Assembly: GCA_934646115.1 (NCBI GenBank)
Contig: CAKUEM010000001.1
Coordinates: forward strand, 25,455 to 89,454
Direction of reading: 5' to 3'
From: an uncultured Oscillospiraceae bacterium
GTDB taxonomy: Bacteria > Bacillota > Clostridia > Oscillospirales > JAAYXM01
DNA length: 64,000 nucleotides
Shown one piece after another: positions 34,117 to 44,704 of this stretch. The notes under the pieces are model-generated. The model did not search any database. It was not told the origin of the DNA and saw nothing but the letters and a program-made list of their open reading frames with translations. The position numbers and the translations under genes are program-made. The first letter of the stretch is position 1. Every line of letters begins with the position of its first letter.

Positions 34117-35328
34117 ATGAACGACGACCGCTTTGCAGGCGAGCATTCCGCGCCGAGCGTCCCGGCATATCCGCCCATGCAGCAAAAGAAAAAACGCCGC
34201 TGGCTTCCGATCGTGATCGGCGTTGTTCTGGCATTTTATATCGCGCTGACGTCGGTTGTGATCGGTCTGGTCATCCATTTCACGCAGACCGGGTCGGTGC
34301 AGTCACGGCACAGCGAGGTGCGCGTGCCGGATGATTCCGTCACTGTGGAAGAGCATCTCCGGCAGGAGGAGACCCCGGTCGATACCGCGCCGCCCGCCGC
34401 AAACGGCAAGCTGAGCATCAAGGAAATTTCAAAAAAGGTGCGTCCCGCCGTGGTTGGAATCATCGCGGCCGCCAGCTCGGATTTTGGCGAAGAGAGCGTT
34501 GGCTCCGGCATAGTCATGACGCAGGATGGCTATATCATCACCAATCACCATGTGGTGGAAAACAGCGGCAGCATCGAAGTGATTTTAGACGACGGCAGCG
34601 ATTATACCGCGCGCGTGGTCGGCACGGACTCCCGCTCGGACCTCGCGGTGATCAAAATTGACGCGTCCGAGCTTTCCGCCGCCGCATTCGGCAATTCCGA
34701 TCAGCTGGAGCCGGGCGATCTTGCGGTTGCCATCGGCAATCCGGCGGGCATTCAGCTGCAAAATTCCGTCACCTCCGGCATCATCTCCGCCATCAATCGC
34801 GACATTGTGATCGGCGACCGTGAAATGACCCTGATCCAGACGGACGCATCCATCAATCCCGGCAATTCCGGTGGTCCGCTCGTCAACGAATATGGGCAGG
34901 TCATCGGCATTAACACGATCAAAATCGGTATTTCCTATTACGAAGGGCTTGGCTTTGCGATCCCGATCAACACAGCGAAGCCGATCATTGACGAGCTGAT
35001 CTCCCGCGGGTATATCAAGGGTCGCCCGAGCATCGGCTTAAACGGCAGCTTTCTGACCGGGCGCGAGGCGCGCCTGCACAGCTCTGTTGAGGGCATGTAT
35101 ATCGAATATGTGCATCCGCAGTCTGACGCGCACCGCAAGGGCTTGCGGCGCGGCGACATCATCACGAAGGTGGACGGCGAGCTGTTTACCTCGGTCGATG
35201 CGATCAAAGCGCTTCGCAGCAGGCATAAGGCGGGCGATCAGGTGCGCCTTACCGTGTATCGCAATGGCGAGAGCGTTGAACTCTCCGTCCTTTTAATGGA
35301 CGAGGCGGAGCTTAATCAGACACGTTAA
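34117..35328 (+). CDS. Membrane-anchored HtrA/DegP-type serine protease with PDZ domain
   Basis: The 403-aa protein has an N-terminal anchor (about residues 30-53), then a trypsin-like domain with catalytic triad His145 (ITNHHVVE), Asp175 (SDLAVIK) and Ser251 (NPGNSGGPL), and a C-terminal PDZ domain (about 300-395) ending in the DQVRLTVYRNGE pattern. Such proteases degrade misfolded exported proteins. It follows a two-component system, so it is likely part of its envelope stress regulon, possibly with the kinase as partner. AAAAGGGGGAG precedes the ATG. Confidence 0.92.
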   Translation: MNDDRFAGEHSAPSVPAYPPMQQKKKRRWLPIVIGVVLAFYIALTSVVIGLVIHFTQTGSVQSRHSEVRVPDDSVTVEEHLRQEETPVDTAPPAANGKLSIKEISKKVRPAVVGIIAAASSDFGEESVGSGIVMTQDGYIITNHHVVENSGSIEVILDDGSDYTARVVGTDSRSDLAVIKIDASELSAAAFGNSDQLEPGDLAVAIGNPAGIQLQNSVTSGIISAINRDIVIGDREMTLIQTDASINPGNSGGPLVNEYGQVIGINTIKIGISYYEGLGFAIPINTAKPIIDELISRGYIKGRPSIGLNGSFLTGREARLHSSVEGMYIEYVHPQSDAHRKGLRRGDIITKVDGELFTSVDAIKALRSRHKAGDQVRLTVYRNGESVELSVLLMDEAELNQTR

Positions 35329-35333
35329 AAAGA

Positions 35334-35364
35334 GCGGCTGCACTTCCTGTGCGGCCGCCTTTTC
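35334..35364 (+). terminator. Terminator after the HtrA-like gene
   Basis: A 10-bp stem GCGGCTGCAC/GTGCGGCCGC with a 5-nt loop, followed by CCTTTT, begins 6 bp after the protease stop. Confidence 0.8.
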
Positions 35365-35384
35365 GCGCATTTTTTCGCGCACGC

Positions 35385-35417
35385 AAAAAGGATTCGCTTT
35401 TCGGCGAATCCTTTTTG
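35385..35417. terminator. Bidirectional terminator between htrA-like gene and ppk
   Basis: AAAAAGGATTCGC (35385-35397) pairs with GCGAATCCTTTTT (35404-35416), giving T runs on both strands. It can end both the plus-strand protease transcript and minus-strand ppx-ppk. Confidence 0.85.
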
Positions 35418-35528
35418 TATATGGTTTAATAGGAGGGGGGAATAATGAAAAACTACGCATCTGCTTTCTACAGTTCTTAGTATACCCATAAAATATTACG
35501 AAACAAAGCATATTTTATTAAAAAAGTA

Positions 35529-37574
35529 TTAATTTCCCGCGTGTTTCCAATGCTCATACAGCGCAAGCTGCCCCTCAAGCGCAGAGTCGCCGCTCGTCAC
35601 GCGGCGATAGCTTCCATCGCGCAGAAGCTCCCACATGCGGCAGCGGTCGCGAAACAAAATATGCAGCATTTCAAGCAGCTCGCGTGCAAGCTCCGGGTCG
35701 CGAACCGGACACATCAGCTCCACGCGCCGCTCGGTGTTGCGCGTCATCCAGTCCGCCGACGCGATGAATACGCGCGCCGACGCACCCACCCCAAACACAT
35801 ACACGCGCGAATGCTCTAAAAACCGCCCAACGATAGAAAATACGCGGATATTCTCCGTTTTTCCCGGCACGCCGGGCGCAAGACAGCAGATGCCGCGAAT
35901 AAGCATCGTGATCGAAACGCCATGACTACTTGCCCGGATCAGCGCCTCGATCAGGTCACGATCGGTCAGGCTGTTCATCTTTAAAAGGATCGCGCCGCCG
36001 CGCCCGTCAAGCGCCTTGCGCTCCTCCTCGCGGATCAGCTCCAAAAGCGCCGCCTTCAGCCGCGTGGGCGCGGGCAGCAGCGCGCGGTATGACGCATCCA
36101 GCTTGGAAAGCGACAGCGATTGGAATAGCGTCACCGCGTCTGCCCCGATCACCGGATCGGCGGTCAGCAGCCCAAGATCAGTATACTGCCGCGCGGTTTT
36201 TTCGTTGTAATTGCCCGTTCCGATATGCGTGATCGTGCGGATCTCGCCGCCGCATTTGCGCGTGATCAAAAGGATCTTCGCATGCACCTTATAATCATCC
36301 ACGCCGTAAAGCACGGTGCAGCCCGCCTCCTCCAGACGGTTCGACCAGTTGATATTATTCCGCTCATCAAACCGGGCGCGCAGCTCGAGCACAACGGTCA
36401 CATCCACGCCGTTTTCCGCCGCGTCGCATAAATACGCAATGATCTGCGACTGCTGCGCCAGGCGATACAGGCAAATTTTTATCGACACCGTGTTCGGGTC
36501 TGCCGCCGCCTCAGACAGCAGGTTAAGCAGCGGCTTCATGCTTTGATACGGAAAGAACAGCATATGATCCTTTCGCTCGATCTGCGGAATAATCGGCTCG
36601 CCGCGCTTTAAATCATGCGGCCAAACGGGTGCGAGCCGCTCAAACGCGGCATCTGCGGGCAGGCGCTCCTCCATGCTGCGCAAAAACCGATAATCCAGCG
36701 GCGACTGACTGCGCAAACACTGCCGCGCCGCAAGACCCAGCCGCTCGCGCAGCCAGCTCTCCGCCGCGCGCGCCGCATGCCCGTATAGCTCAAGCCGAAC
36801 CGGCGCCAGCTTCGTTCGCGTTTTTAAAAGCTTTTTCATAAAGCTGCGATAATCCGTCTCTTCGTCAAACAGCCCCTCAGCCACCTCAAGGTCTGCATTG
36901 CGCGTCACGCGGACGATGCATTTCTGGTCAAGCCGATAGCCCTTAAAAATCAGACCCGCATATTTTAAAAACAGGTCCGGCAGCAGCACAAACTGCTTCC
37001 CATCCGGCAAAAACACCGCAGGGTCCAGCACATCGCGCATCAAAACCAGTCCAAACTGCGCGCCGCTATGCGCCTTCGCGCGGCAGACCAGATACGACTG
37101 CAAATTTTCAAGATGCGGGAACGGATGCCGATTATCCACCAAAACCGGCGACAGCAGCGGCAGCACCTGACGCACGAAATAGCTGCGCACAAAGCGCCGC
37201 TCCTCCGCGGATAAATTAGAAATTTTTCGGCATTGCAGACCATATGCGCCCAGCTCCTCCAGCATGGCGCGATGCGCCTCGCTCCGCTGCGCATAAAGCT
37301 GCGGCATTTCTTTATAAATCGCGTTGAGCTGCTCCTCCGCGGTCATGCCGGTTTTGGTGTCGCGCAGCGGCTTCTTGACCGCCTGCTGATCGTGCAGGCT
37401 GCCGACCCGCACCATGAAAAACTCATCGAGATTGGATGAAAAAATCGATAAAAAACGCAGCTTCTCCAAAACCGGGGTGTCGGAAAACCCGGTTTGCTCT
37501 AAAACTCTTCGGTTAAAATTAAGCCATGATAACTCTCTGTTTAAAAAACAGCCTCTATAGACCGCTGTGCTCAT
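35529..37574 (-). CDS. ppk: Polyphosphate kinase (PPK1)
   Basis: The 681-aa membrane-associated enzyme makes long-chain polyphosphate from ATP. PPK1 landmarks: FLNRELSWLNFN at the N-terminus, the phosphorylated histidine region DYKVHAKILLI, and HIGTGNYNEKTARQYTDLGL. AGGGGCGG lies upstream of the ATG. It starts inside the end of ppx (20-bp overlap), giving a ppx-ppk operon that both makes and degrades polyphosphate. Confidence 0.95.
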   Translation of the reverse strand: MSTAVYRGCFLNRELSWLNFNRRVLEQTGFSDTPVLEKLRFLSIFSSNLDEFFMVRVGSLHDQQAVKKPLRDTKTGMTAEEQLNAIYKEMPQLYAQRSEAHRAMLEELGAYGLQCRKISNLSAEERRFVRSYFVRQVLPLLSPVLVDNRHPFPHLENLQSYLVCRAKAHSGAQFGLVLMRDVLDPAVFLPDGKQFVLLPDLFLKYAGLIFKGYRLDQKCIVRVTRNADLEVAEGLFDEETDYRSFMKKLLKTRTKLAPVRLELYGHAARAAESWLRERLGLAARQCLRSQSPLDYRFLRSMEERLPADAAFERLAPVWPHDLKRGEPIIPQIERKDHMLFFPYQSMKPLLNLLSEAAADPNTVSIKICLYRLAQQSQIIAYLCDAAENGVDVTVVLELRARFDERNNINWSNRLEEAGCTVLYGVDDYKVHAKILLITRKCGGEIRTITHIGTGNYNEKTARQYTDLGLLTADPVIGADAVTLFQSLSLSKLDASYRALLPAPTRLKAALLELIREEERKALDGRGGAILLKMNSLTDRDLIEALIRASSHGVSITMLIRGICCLAPGVPGKTENIRVFSIVGRFLEHSRVYVFGVGASARVFIASADWMTRNTERRVELMCPVRDPELARELLEMLHILFRDRCRMWELLRDGSYRRVTSGDSALEGQLALYEHWKHAGN

Positions 37575-38475
37575 GGTAACCGCCCCTTTTCAGCACATAC
37601 TGCTTCAAATACCCCTCGCGGATGCCCAGATCATACACCGTGATCGTCTCGCAGCCTGCCGCCTTTGTAATCGCACGCAGCGCGGTAATGCCCGGCAAAA
37701 TAGTATGAATCCGATCCGGACAGTTTCGAATGATGAGCATGGAATCCGCAAGCAGCGCGCGGCGCAGCTTTTTAATCTTTTGCGTATCCATCGTATAGCC
37801 GGACAGCTCGCCCGGCGCGTCAAACACCTTCATATAAAGCTTCGCCATGGCGCGCCCGGTCCCGCCGAGCAGGTATGCGCGCGTGGCGCAGCCATGCAGC
37901 CACGGCGCCTCCTCGATGCGCTCCTTCACGTGCTTTTTGATGTCTTTCATCTCCTGCTTGGTCGGCAAAATATTTTCTACAAAATTTTTATAAAGCGACA
38001 GCGAGCCAAACGAGATCGTGCTGCTCGTCTCGCGCACGCCGTTTACAAACTGCACCAGCTCAACCGAGCCGCCGCCCAGATCGATCATCAAACCGCTCTC
38101 GCTGCCGACCGCATCGCGCAGCGCCGTGAAATCCAGCGCCGCCTCCTCTTCCCCGCTCAGCACGCGGATAGAGATCCCGGTTTGCTCTTCTACAATCGCC
38201 AGCACCTCCGCCTGATTGCTCACGCTGCGCAAGCTCGCGGTTGCAAACGCATGAAATTCATCCGCAAGCACGGTCTCCGCCGTTCTTTTAAACTGCGCAA
38301 GCGTTGTGACCAAAATATCAATTCCGTCCTGCGCAAGCGCGTCTTCTTTATTGATATAGCCCACAAGCCCCGCCGTTTGCTTCTCGCTCAGCACGCGCTG
38401 GATCTTGCCGTCCTCCACCTGATAAACGATCAGCCGAATGGTATTCGACCCAATGTCAACGATCGCGTATTTCAC
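37555..38475 (-). CDS. ppx: Exopolyphosphatase (Ppx/GppA family)
   Basis: The 306-aa protein is the actin-like two-domain catalytic part of Ppx/GppA, with IVDIGSNTIRLIVY and LMIDLGGGSVELV phosphate-binding loops, and without the C-terminal HD-type domain of longer forms. GTG at 38475 is used, with AAGGAGG just upstream. It removes terminal phosphates from polyphosphate or pppGpp; gene order favours polyphosphate. Confidence 0.92.
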   Translation of the reverse strand: MKYAIVDIGSNTIRLIVYQVEDGKIQRVLSEKQTAGLVGYINKEDALAQDGIDILVTTLAQFKRTAETVLADEFHAFATASLRSVSNQAEVLAIVEEQTGISIRVLSGEEEAALDFTALRDAVGSESGLMIDLGGGSVELVQFVNGVRETSSTISFGSLSLYKNFVENILPTKQEMKDIKKHVKERIEEAPWLHGCATRAYLLGGTGRAMAKLYMKVFDAPGELSGYTMDTQKIKKLRRALLADSMLIIRNCPDRIHTILPGITALRAITKAAGCETITVYDLGIREGYLKQYVLKRGGYHEHSGL

Positions 38476-38590
38476 CGCGCATTCCTCCTTATGTATTCAG
38501 TATCGCCGCTTTTATGCAAAAGCATTCCACCGCATGTTTGTTATCTTATTATCATATAGATGGTGATATGTCAAAAAGGAGGCAACGCTT

Positions 38591-39442
38591 ATGCATTACC
38601 GGCGGCAAATTTGCTTTCTCCTCGCGGCGCTGCTGCTCATTCCGGCGGCATGGCTGCCGCAGGCTGCGCGCCAAACCTCTGGCGCGGCAGAGCAGATCAC
38701 CCAGGGCGTCACGCTGCCCATCCTGATGTATCACCAAATTTCAGAAAAACCGCAAAAATGGGGGAAATATGTGGTCTCCCCGCGCGAGCTTGAGGCGGAT
38801 CTGCGCCTGATCCGGGCGCGCGGCTTCACGCCGATCACCGTTTCCGAGCTGCGCGCCGCATTCCGCGGCGAGGCTGAACTCCCCGAAAAGCCGATCATGA
38901 TCACGTTTGACGACGGCAACCGCAGCGACTATGTATACGCCTTCCCGCTCGCCAAAAAATATGGCATGAAAATGATCTCCTCCCCGGTCGCAAGCTATTC
39001 TGAGCAGTATTCCGCGCTGGATGACCACAATGTGGATTATGCGCATCTCACCTGGGCGGAAATGCGCGAAATGCAGGCATCTGGCCTGTTTGAGTTTCAA
39101 AACCATTCCTACGATCTGCACCGTTTCGATGTCAACCGCAAGGGCTGTTTGAAACGGCGCGGCGAAACCGAGGCGAGCTATCGCTCGCTCCTGCTCGCGG
39201 ATTTTGAAAAATCGCAGGCGCTGTTTGTGGAAAACGGGCTGCCCGCGCCGATCTGCTTTACCTATCCGTTCGGCAGCACCAATGCGCTTTTGCTGCAATA
39301 TGTGAAAGAATGCGGCTTTTCCGCCACGCTCGGCACCTATGAGCATGTCAATCACTTAACCGGCGATTCGCTGTTTGATCTCGGGCGCTTCAACCGCCCG
39401 CACGGCTATGATATCCGCCGCATTTTAAATCAGGCAGAGTGA
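38591..39442 (+). CDS. Secreted polysaccharide deacetylase (NodB-type)
   Basis: The 283-aa protein has an N-terminal hydrophobic signal/anchor (LLAALLLIPAAWLPQAA), then a NodB domain with TFDDGNRSD (catalytic Asp) and the metal-binding HSYDLH, probably acting on peptidoglycan or an exopolysaccharide. The later TYPFGSTN matches the third motif. AAAAAGGAGG precedes the ATG. The last 13 bp overlap the convergent HAD gene. Confidence 0.9.
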   Translation: MHYRRQICFLLAALLLIPAAWLPQAARQTSGAAEQITQGVTLPILMYHQISEKPQKWGKYVVSPRELEADLRLIRARGFTPITVSELRAAFRGEAELPEKPIMITFDDGNRSDYVYAFPLAKKYGMKMISSPVASYSEQYSALDDHNVDYAHLTWAEMREMQASGLFEFQNHSYDLHRFDVNRKGCLKRRGETEASYRSLLLADFEKSQALFVENGLPAPICFTYPFGSTNALLLQYVKECGFSATLGTYEHVNHLTGDSLFDLGRFNRPHGYDIRRILNQAE

Positions 39443-40272
39443 TCCGCAGAAAATAAATGCGCAAGCGCCGCCGCCACGCCGGATTCTTCGTTTGTTTTCG
39501 TCACATACGTCGCAAGCGCGCGCACCTCGGGCACGGCGTTCCCCATCGCAACGCGCACGCCCGCCACCTCAAACATGCTGATATCATTCGGGCTGTCGCC
39601 AAACACTGCAACCTCCTGCAGCGGAACGCCTTCGCGCTCTGCCAGCGCGGCGACCGCATCACCCTTCGTGGTCGCCTGTGCCATGATATCGATCAGACCC
39701 TCACCCGAGCTGACGATTGTAAGCGCATGATCACGGTTAAAACGTGCCGCGATCTCAGAAAACCGCGCCGCATCGCCCAGCACCAAAAGCTTGATCGCAG
39801 TGGAAAAATCGCCGTCATCCGCATCGTCCATGCACCGAACGGGAACCAGAAAATCCCGGCTGCGCGCCGGGTCCGCGCGCAGCGCCTCGTTATAGCGCAA
39901 ATACCCCTCGATGCGGCGGCTGCCCGCCGTGTAGCAAATATGCGCCGCGGTGTACATCAGATAATCCAGCCGCTCTGCCTCGCAAAATGCGGCGATTTCT
40001 CTCGCGCGCGCGGGCATCAGATAGGAAACATGCAGGATCTCCTCGGTGCCCGGCATGCTCATCACACCGCCATTGCAAGTGATCACCGGAATTTTTATTT
40101 GAAGCCGGTCAATATACTCGCGAATTTGTAAATGCGAGCGCCCGGTTGCGATTGTCGCCAACACACCTTGCTGCTGCAAGGCAAGAACGGCGCGCTCATT
40201 TTCCGGCGTGATTTTCTTTTCGCGGTTGAGCAGCGTTTCATCCAAATCAAATACGCAAAGACGTGGCGTCAC
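39430..40272 (-). CDS. HAD-superfamily hydrolase, Cof type
   Basis: The start at GTG 40272 is selected for its AAAGGAG site and for giving the expected catalytic VFDLDETLLNREKK right at the N-terminus. The 280-aa protein is a Cof-like phosphatase: motif II region ATGRS, motif IV FGDSPNDISMFEVAG, and a C2-type cap. Such enzymes hydrolyse sugar phosphates, flavin or pyridoxal phosphate; the substrate is unclear. Confidence 0.9.
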   Translation of the reverse strand: MTPRLCVFDLDETLLNREKKITPENERAVLALQQQGVLATIATGRSHLQIREYIDRLQIKIPVITCNGGVMSMPGTEEILHVSYLMPARAREIAAFCEAERLDYLMYTAAHICYTAGSRRIEGYLRYNEALRADPARSRDFLVPVRCMDDADDGDFSTAIKLLVLGDAARFSEIAARFNRDHALTIVSSGEGLIDIMAQATTKGDAVAALAEREGVPLQEVAVFGDSPNDISMFEVAGVRVAMGNAVPEVRALATYVTKTNEESGVAAALAHLFSADHSA

Positions 40273-41324
40273 TCGCGCCCACTCCTTTCTGTCCGCCGGG
40301 CGGTCGCGCCCGGAATCAGCCGCAATGGCGCGACATCCCTGCCGCACAATACTTTGCGGAAGCAAGCCCTGTTGCCGGGGCTTTTTTATTTTGCGCAAAA
40401 TAAGCGGCTTTCTGTTTTCTATTATCCCATATCATGGCGTAAATTGCAATTACAGGCGCGTCATTTCTTTATAAAATTCGCGTAAAAAGTGCATGCCGAA
40501 TCTGCCTACGCAGGTCTTTGCCCGGTTTGCGATATCCGCCCGGCGCGCAGATGCACCCTATGTGCATCTATACTGCATGCATCTGACATCTCGGAACAGC
40601 GCGCAGCTTCTCCATTGCCGCCATGCTGCATGCAGCAAGCGCTGCGAAAAGCAGCATCCCGCAATATTGTCTGCGCGCTTATATGCCGCACCACGACCTC
40701 ATTCAAGGATTCCCGCGCTTCGCCGCACCCGGCACAGCATTCACAACGATAATTGCTCGCTCCCATAGGAAATGGTCGCCTGATCGACTCATTGTTTTCA
40801 CCGCCTCACGATTGCCCGCTGCCTATCGCGCCCGCCATACACGCGCATAATGCGCATCATGCAACAAGATGTCCCCACGGCGTGCGCCGCATGGCAAGAT
40901 ACGCATCACATGGAATATGACAAAGTACGCGCCAAGAAGTTCCGCGCAACGCACAGCATATGGCAAGGCGCCTTGCCCGGCGGGTCCATCAAAAAATATC
41001 GATATTTTTTACGCGCGGCATCTATAATGCTGGATATCTTTTTTATTAACCGATCGAATCTTCTTTTTTTCATATTTTATCTGTTTTTTTGGCAATTCCC
41101 TCTTTTCTTTTTTAAAAAATGCATGTATAATAGGGTTGCTAAAAAAATTATTCCCTGATTATCAGGCGTTTTCTATTGCTTTGCCCCTTTTGCGAGCAAA
41201 GCGGCGGATTCTTTTGCCCCGTGGCGCAGCACACACCTTTGCCGGGCGCAGCAAGAATCAATAATTCTAATGACCCAGTAAAAAATTTAAATACCTATAT
41301 TTCTGCTACAGGAGAGAATTCAGC
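40273..41324. other. Long intergenic region without a convincing gene
   Basis: Only short frames without ribosome sites are present. Features seen are a hairpin AAGCCC/GGGCTT with a T run at about 40364-40390, a perfect 8-bp inverted repeat AGATGCAC/GTGCATCT at about 40546-40568, and the upstream region of the AraC-type sensor gene, which is AT-rich around 41020-41320. The middle third shows recurring GCATG and GCGCAT words but no clear repeat unit. Confidence 0.5.
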
Positions 41325-43628
41325 ATGAAGCAGTCAAAACAAAAGCGCGCAAGAAAGAAAAACCCGCGCTCGCTTCGCAAACGGATTTTTCTGCAATGCA
41401 CGTCCGGATTTTTTATTCTGATCTTACTGTTGTCCGCCGCATTTTTCACGGCGCAGACAATCTATTCGCAGCGCCTGCGCGACACGCTGTGCGCACAATC
41501 GCAGCAGCAGTTTGACACCTCGGTTTCCGCGCTGGATCATTACCTCGACCAGTTGAAATACACCTATGCGGAGATCGTGTCTGACCCGTCGTTTCTTTCA
41601 GTTGTCGATGGCTCATGCGGCGCAAATTATAATTACGCCAGCGTGGTGAAAACGATGCGCACCATAGCGTATGGCCGCAAGCAGAATGAATTTATCCCCT
41701 ATCTGGATTCGCTCTATCTGCTCATGCCGACCGGTAACCCGATCGTGGCCGGCTCTGAGGGGACATGCGGGCGCGCGGATTTTTTTGCATCTCACTTCCG
41801 TTCTGAGCAGTACCCTGAGGAATTTTGGTCTTCAGAAATGGCAAAGGACTTCACATTTCAGCTCTATGCGCCCGCGGCGTTCCATTCGGCGAATGGCGCG
41901 GCAGCCGGCGCCGTGCTGATGCCGATCGCGTATAAGCTTCCCGCAAACAAAAATTTTCTCCTGCTTTCTACATTTAATTTAAATTCCGCGGTGAATGATC
42001 TGCTGCCCGCGCAGGCAGGACAGCTTGTGATCACAAATCAGAACGGCGTGCTCTATTCCACCGATCCGGTAGACGACGCGCTGATCACCACCATTGAAAA
42101 TGCGAACGATCCCGTCACGTTAAACGCGGATCGTTATATCTACCGCCGCGATTCATCGCTCGGCACGCTGTGCTACTATTATATTATCCCAAGCTCCGCC
42201 GTGTTTAGCCCGGCAAACCGCCTGATATGGACCATGTTCCTTGTCGGCGTGCTTGTCACGCTGCTTTCTGTGCTGTTCGCTGTGTTCGCGTCGCGGCGCG
42301 TATGCAAAGACGCATGCCGGATCACGCAAAAGCTGAGTGACTGCGTGGTATGCGAAGAGGGCGAGGATGCTGCATTCTCCGGCTATCTGTTTGATTATCT
42401 CGACGCGGGGATCAGCGCGCTGGTAGAAAAAAACAGAGGCTATGCGGGAATGATCAGCGAGAAGGATTCGCTGCTTCGAACGGTGTTTTTGCAATCGCGC
42501 GTGCGCGATATTTACGTCAGCATCGAGGATGCGGAAAAGCAGCTGAGCATTGCGCAGGCTTATGTTATGATTTATATGCGCGTGCATTATAAAGACGCGT
42601 TTTATGAAAGCATTCAGGAGGAGCAAGGCAAGGCAACCTTCTTCTTAAAGCAGCTGATTGAGCTGTATTTCTCCGCCACTAAGGACGATTGCGTGACATT
42701 CCAAATAGAAACTGATCAGATCGTTTCTATCATCAACACCGCCGCACGCGACGAGGTGATGAATCTGGCGCAGGCAGCGATAAAGAAGCTTGAAAATGAG
42801 TCTGACTATGTATTTTTCACCGTTGTGATCTCTGATGTGCATCAGGACGTCTCGGCGCTCAAAGCAAATTTTGACCATCTTGCCGAGCTTTCCAAATATG
42901 CGCTTCCGGTCATGGAGACCCAGGTCCTCGTGGAGGGCGAGGTCAAGCAGGGCGCAGGGCGGTTCTACTTCACCGTAGAGCAGATGGAGCGGCTGTCCTC
43001 TCTGATGCAAAATGAATCTCTTGATGAATGCCTGCGCAATTTAAACGAAATTTTTGATTATAATATAAAGAAAGAAGTAAACGGCTTCGACCTTTATCTG
43101 CTGTGCACAGAGATCGTCAGCTGCGCGGTCAAGCTGTTGAACCGCCTGTTCCATGCAACGCCTGCAAGCCTTGGAATCAGCCAGGTCTACGCAAAGCTGG
43201 ACCGTGCGGTCACCGTGCAGCAATATCAAAAAATTTGCGCGCAGTTGGTGGAGCGGGTGGTAGAATACATTCGCATCAATAAGCGCGAGGAGGATTATAT
43301 CATCAGCTTCATCCTCGATTACGTGGAAAACCATTATGCGGAAGATATTTATCTGAACCTGTTTGCCGAGAAGCTCAAGCTGACCGCAGCGTATATTTCT
43401 TCTTATTTTAAAGAAAAAATGAGCGTGAATTTAAGCGATTATGTCAATAGCTTCCGCATCAAGAAGGCGATCGCCCTGATGGAAAATTCACAAAACAAAA
43501 ACAAGGATATCGCCGCCATGGTCGGTCTGCAAAATATCAATACCTTTATCCGCCTGTTCAAAAAATACACCGGTTATACGCCCGGAGAATATAAGAAAAA
43601 GCATTATGGCGACAACGGCGCTTCTTAG
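41325..43628 (+). CDS. Membrane-bound AraC-type sensor regulator
   Basis: The 767-aa protein has a cytoplasmic basic N-terminus, one membrane segment (about 23-48), a large extracellular domain (50-298), a second membrane segment (about 300-325), then a cytoplasmic middle and a C-terminal AraC helix-turn-helix (about 670-760) with KDIAAMVGLQNINTFIRLFKKYTGYTPGEYK. This 'one-component' layout is like YesS/YtdP regulators that control adjacent LplB/YtcP sugar or oligosaccharide permeases. GGAGAG precedes the ATG. It ends with a terminator; the permease genes come 1.1 kb later. Confidence 0.85.
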   Translation: MKQSKQKRARKKNPRSLRKRIFLQCTSGFFILILLLSAAFFTAQTIYSQRLRDTLCAQSQQQFDTSVSALDHYLDQLKYTYAEIVSDPSFLSVVDGSCGANYNYASVVKTMRTIAYGRKQNEFIPYLDSLYLLMPTGNPIVAGSEGTCGRADFFASHFRSEQYPEEFWSSEMAKDFTFQLYAPAAFHSANGAAAGAVLMPIAYKLPANKNFLLLSTFNLNSAVNDLLPAQAGQLVITNQNGVLYSTDPVDDALITTIENANDPVTLNADRYIYRRDSSLGTLCYYYIIPSSAVFSPANRLIWTMFLVGVLVTLLSVLFAVFASRRVCKDACRITQKLSDCVVCEEGEDAAFSGYLFDYLDAGISALVEKNRGYAGMISEKDSLLRTVFLQSRVRDIYVSIEDAEKQLSIAQAYVMIYMRVHYKDAFYESIQEEQGKATFFLKQLIELYFSATKDDCVTFQIETDQIVSIINTAARDEVMNLAQAAIKKLENESDYVFFTVVISDVHQDVSALKANFDHLAELSKYALPVMETQVLVEGEVKQGAGRFYFTVEQMERLSSLMQNESLDECLRNLNEIFDYNIKKEVNGFDLYLLCTEIVSCAVKLLNRLFHATPASLGISQVYAKLDRAVTVQQYQKICAQLVERVVEYIRINKREEDYIISFILDYVENHYAEDIYLNLFAEKLKLTAAYISSYFKEKMSVNLSDYVNSFRIKKAIALMENSQNKNKDIAAMVGLQNINTFIRLFKKYTGYTPGEYKKKHYGDNGAS

Positions 43629-43637
43629 CTTGACCGC

Positions 43638-43671
43638 AGGGCAGTATGAAACTTCATGCTGCCCTTTTTTT
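43638..43671 (+). terminator. Terminator after the sensor regulator
   Basis: AGGGCAGTATGAA pairs with TTCATGCTGCCCT (43638-43650 with 43653-43665; one G-T pair), directly followed by TTTTTTT. Confidence 0.9.
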
Positions 43672-44704
43672 GCTTTTAGGCACGGAAAAGCCGGCTTTGC
43701 CGTGGGATCGCTTTGACATGAAGCGTCCGAAGGGAAGCAAATGCTTGCGTGCAAGCATTTGAATGAGAAGGCGACGGGAAAGGATTGCGCTTTATCCGCT
43801 CACGGGCGGATATGCGTGTGATGCGATGCTGTGAAGACTATGCCAACATCGCGACGGTCATGCGCACTCGCCGTGCTTGCAAAGCTGCGCTTTGTTGCGC
43901 CGCGCCCATGGCATTTCGCATTGCTCCTTTGCCGTATTTTCTCACATATACCGCATCAAGATCCGGCAACGCCCCGCTTTGCCCATTAGTTTTGGCGCTA
44001 TTCGCCGCATTGCCCTAACGATGCCCCGGCAACCGATTTTGCCGTGTTCGCCGCACCGACCAACAATGGCACATCGCCTTTACGACCTACTTTTTCGCGC
44101 CGCATGGCAGCATAGCGGCGCACCATCTTCACCCCGCGCGGTGCAACCGTGTTCCCAATAACGCGCCCACAGCGCAGGGTGCGCTCCCTATATTTTAGGC
44201 GCAATGCCATCAAAAAACGCTATTATTATCGCGTGATTTTTCAGCAGTTAACCCAAAGTTTTTCTCGCATATTTCGTGTTTTCTGCCTGTTCCCAACTTC
44301 TCTTGTGTAGAATGCACAATGGGTTTCCGTCAAAAATCGCCCAAATGTTACAAATTTATGAACCCATAATTTTAATATTTTTGTGATGCTTTTTACGCGT
44401 TTTTGGTTAAATTGCGACGTTTTTTATAGCATAAGTTGTTGTAATTAAAAATCAATATCCATTTCTTTAACTTGTCTCCATTTTTTATTATATCCCAATA
44501 TATCGTGATGAGTTAAATAATTCATCATACATTTTTGCCAAATAGTCAGTATAATTTTATATGCAGCGAAGGCGCATGCGGCGTTCCGCCGTGGTCCCAT
44601 GCCGTCTCCTGCCGCGGTATATTGATTCGCCTTTTTGGAACTGGGTGAATTTCAAAAAGACGGATCAATCGATTTCCACTACAAACAACAGAGGAGTGAA
44701 TGCA
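43672..44704. other. Intergenic region before the permease operon
   Basis: No gene is supportable. A 24-bp inverted repeat CAAATGCTTGC-GT-GCAAGCATTTG lies at 43738-43761. The right half, from about 44210, becomes AT-rich and probably carries the permease promoter and an operator for the upstream sensor; I cannot identify a definite binding site. Confidence 0.5.

Noticed and set aside
40546..40568. Regulatory element at an AGATGCAC inverted repeat
   Set aside because: The 8-bp arms are short, the region has many similar short words, and no promoter or gene is adjacent.
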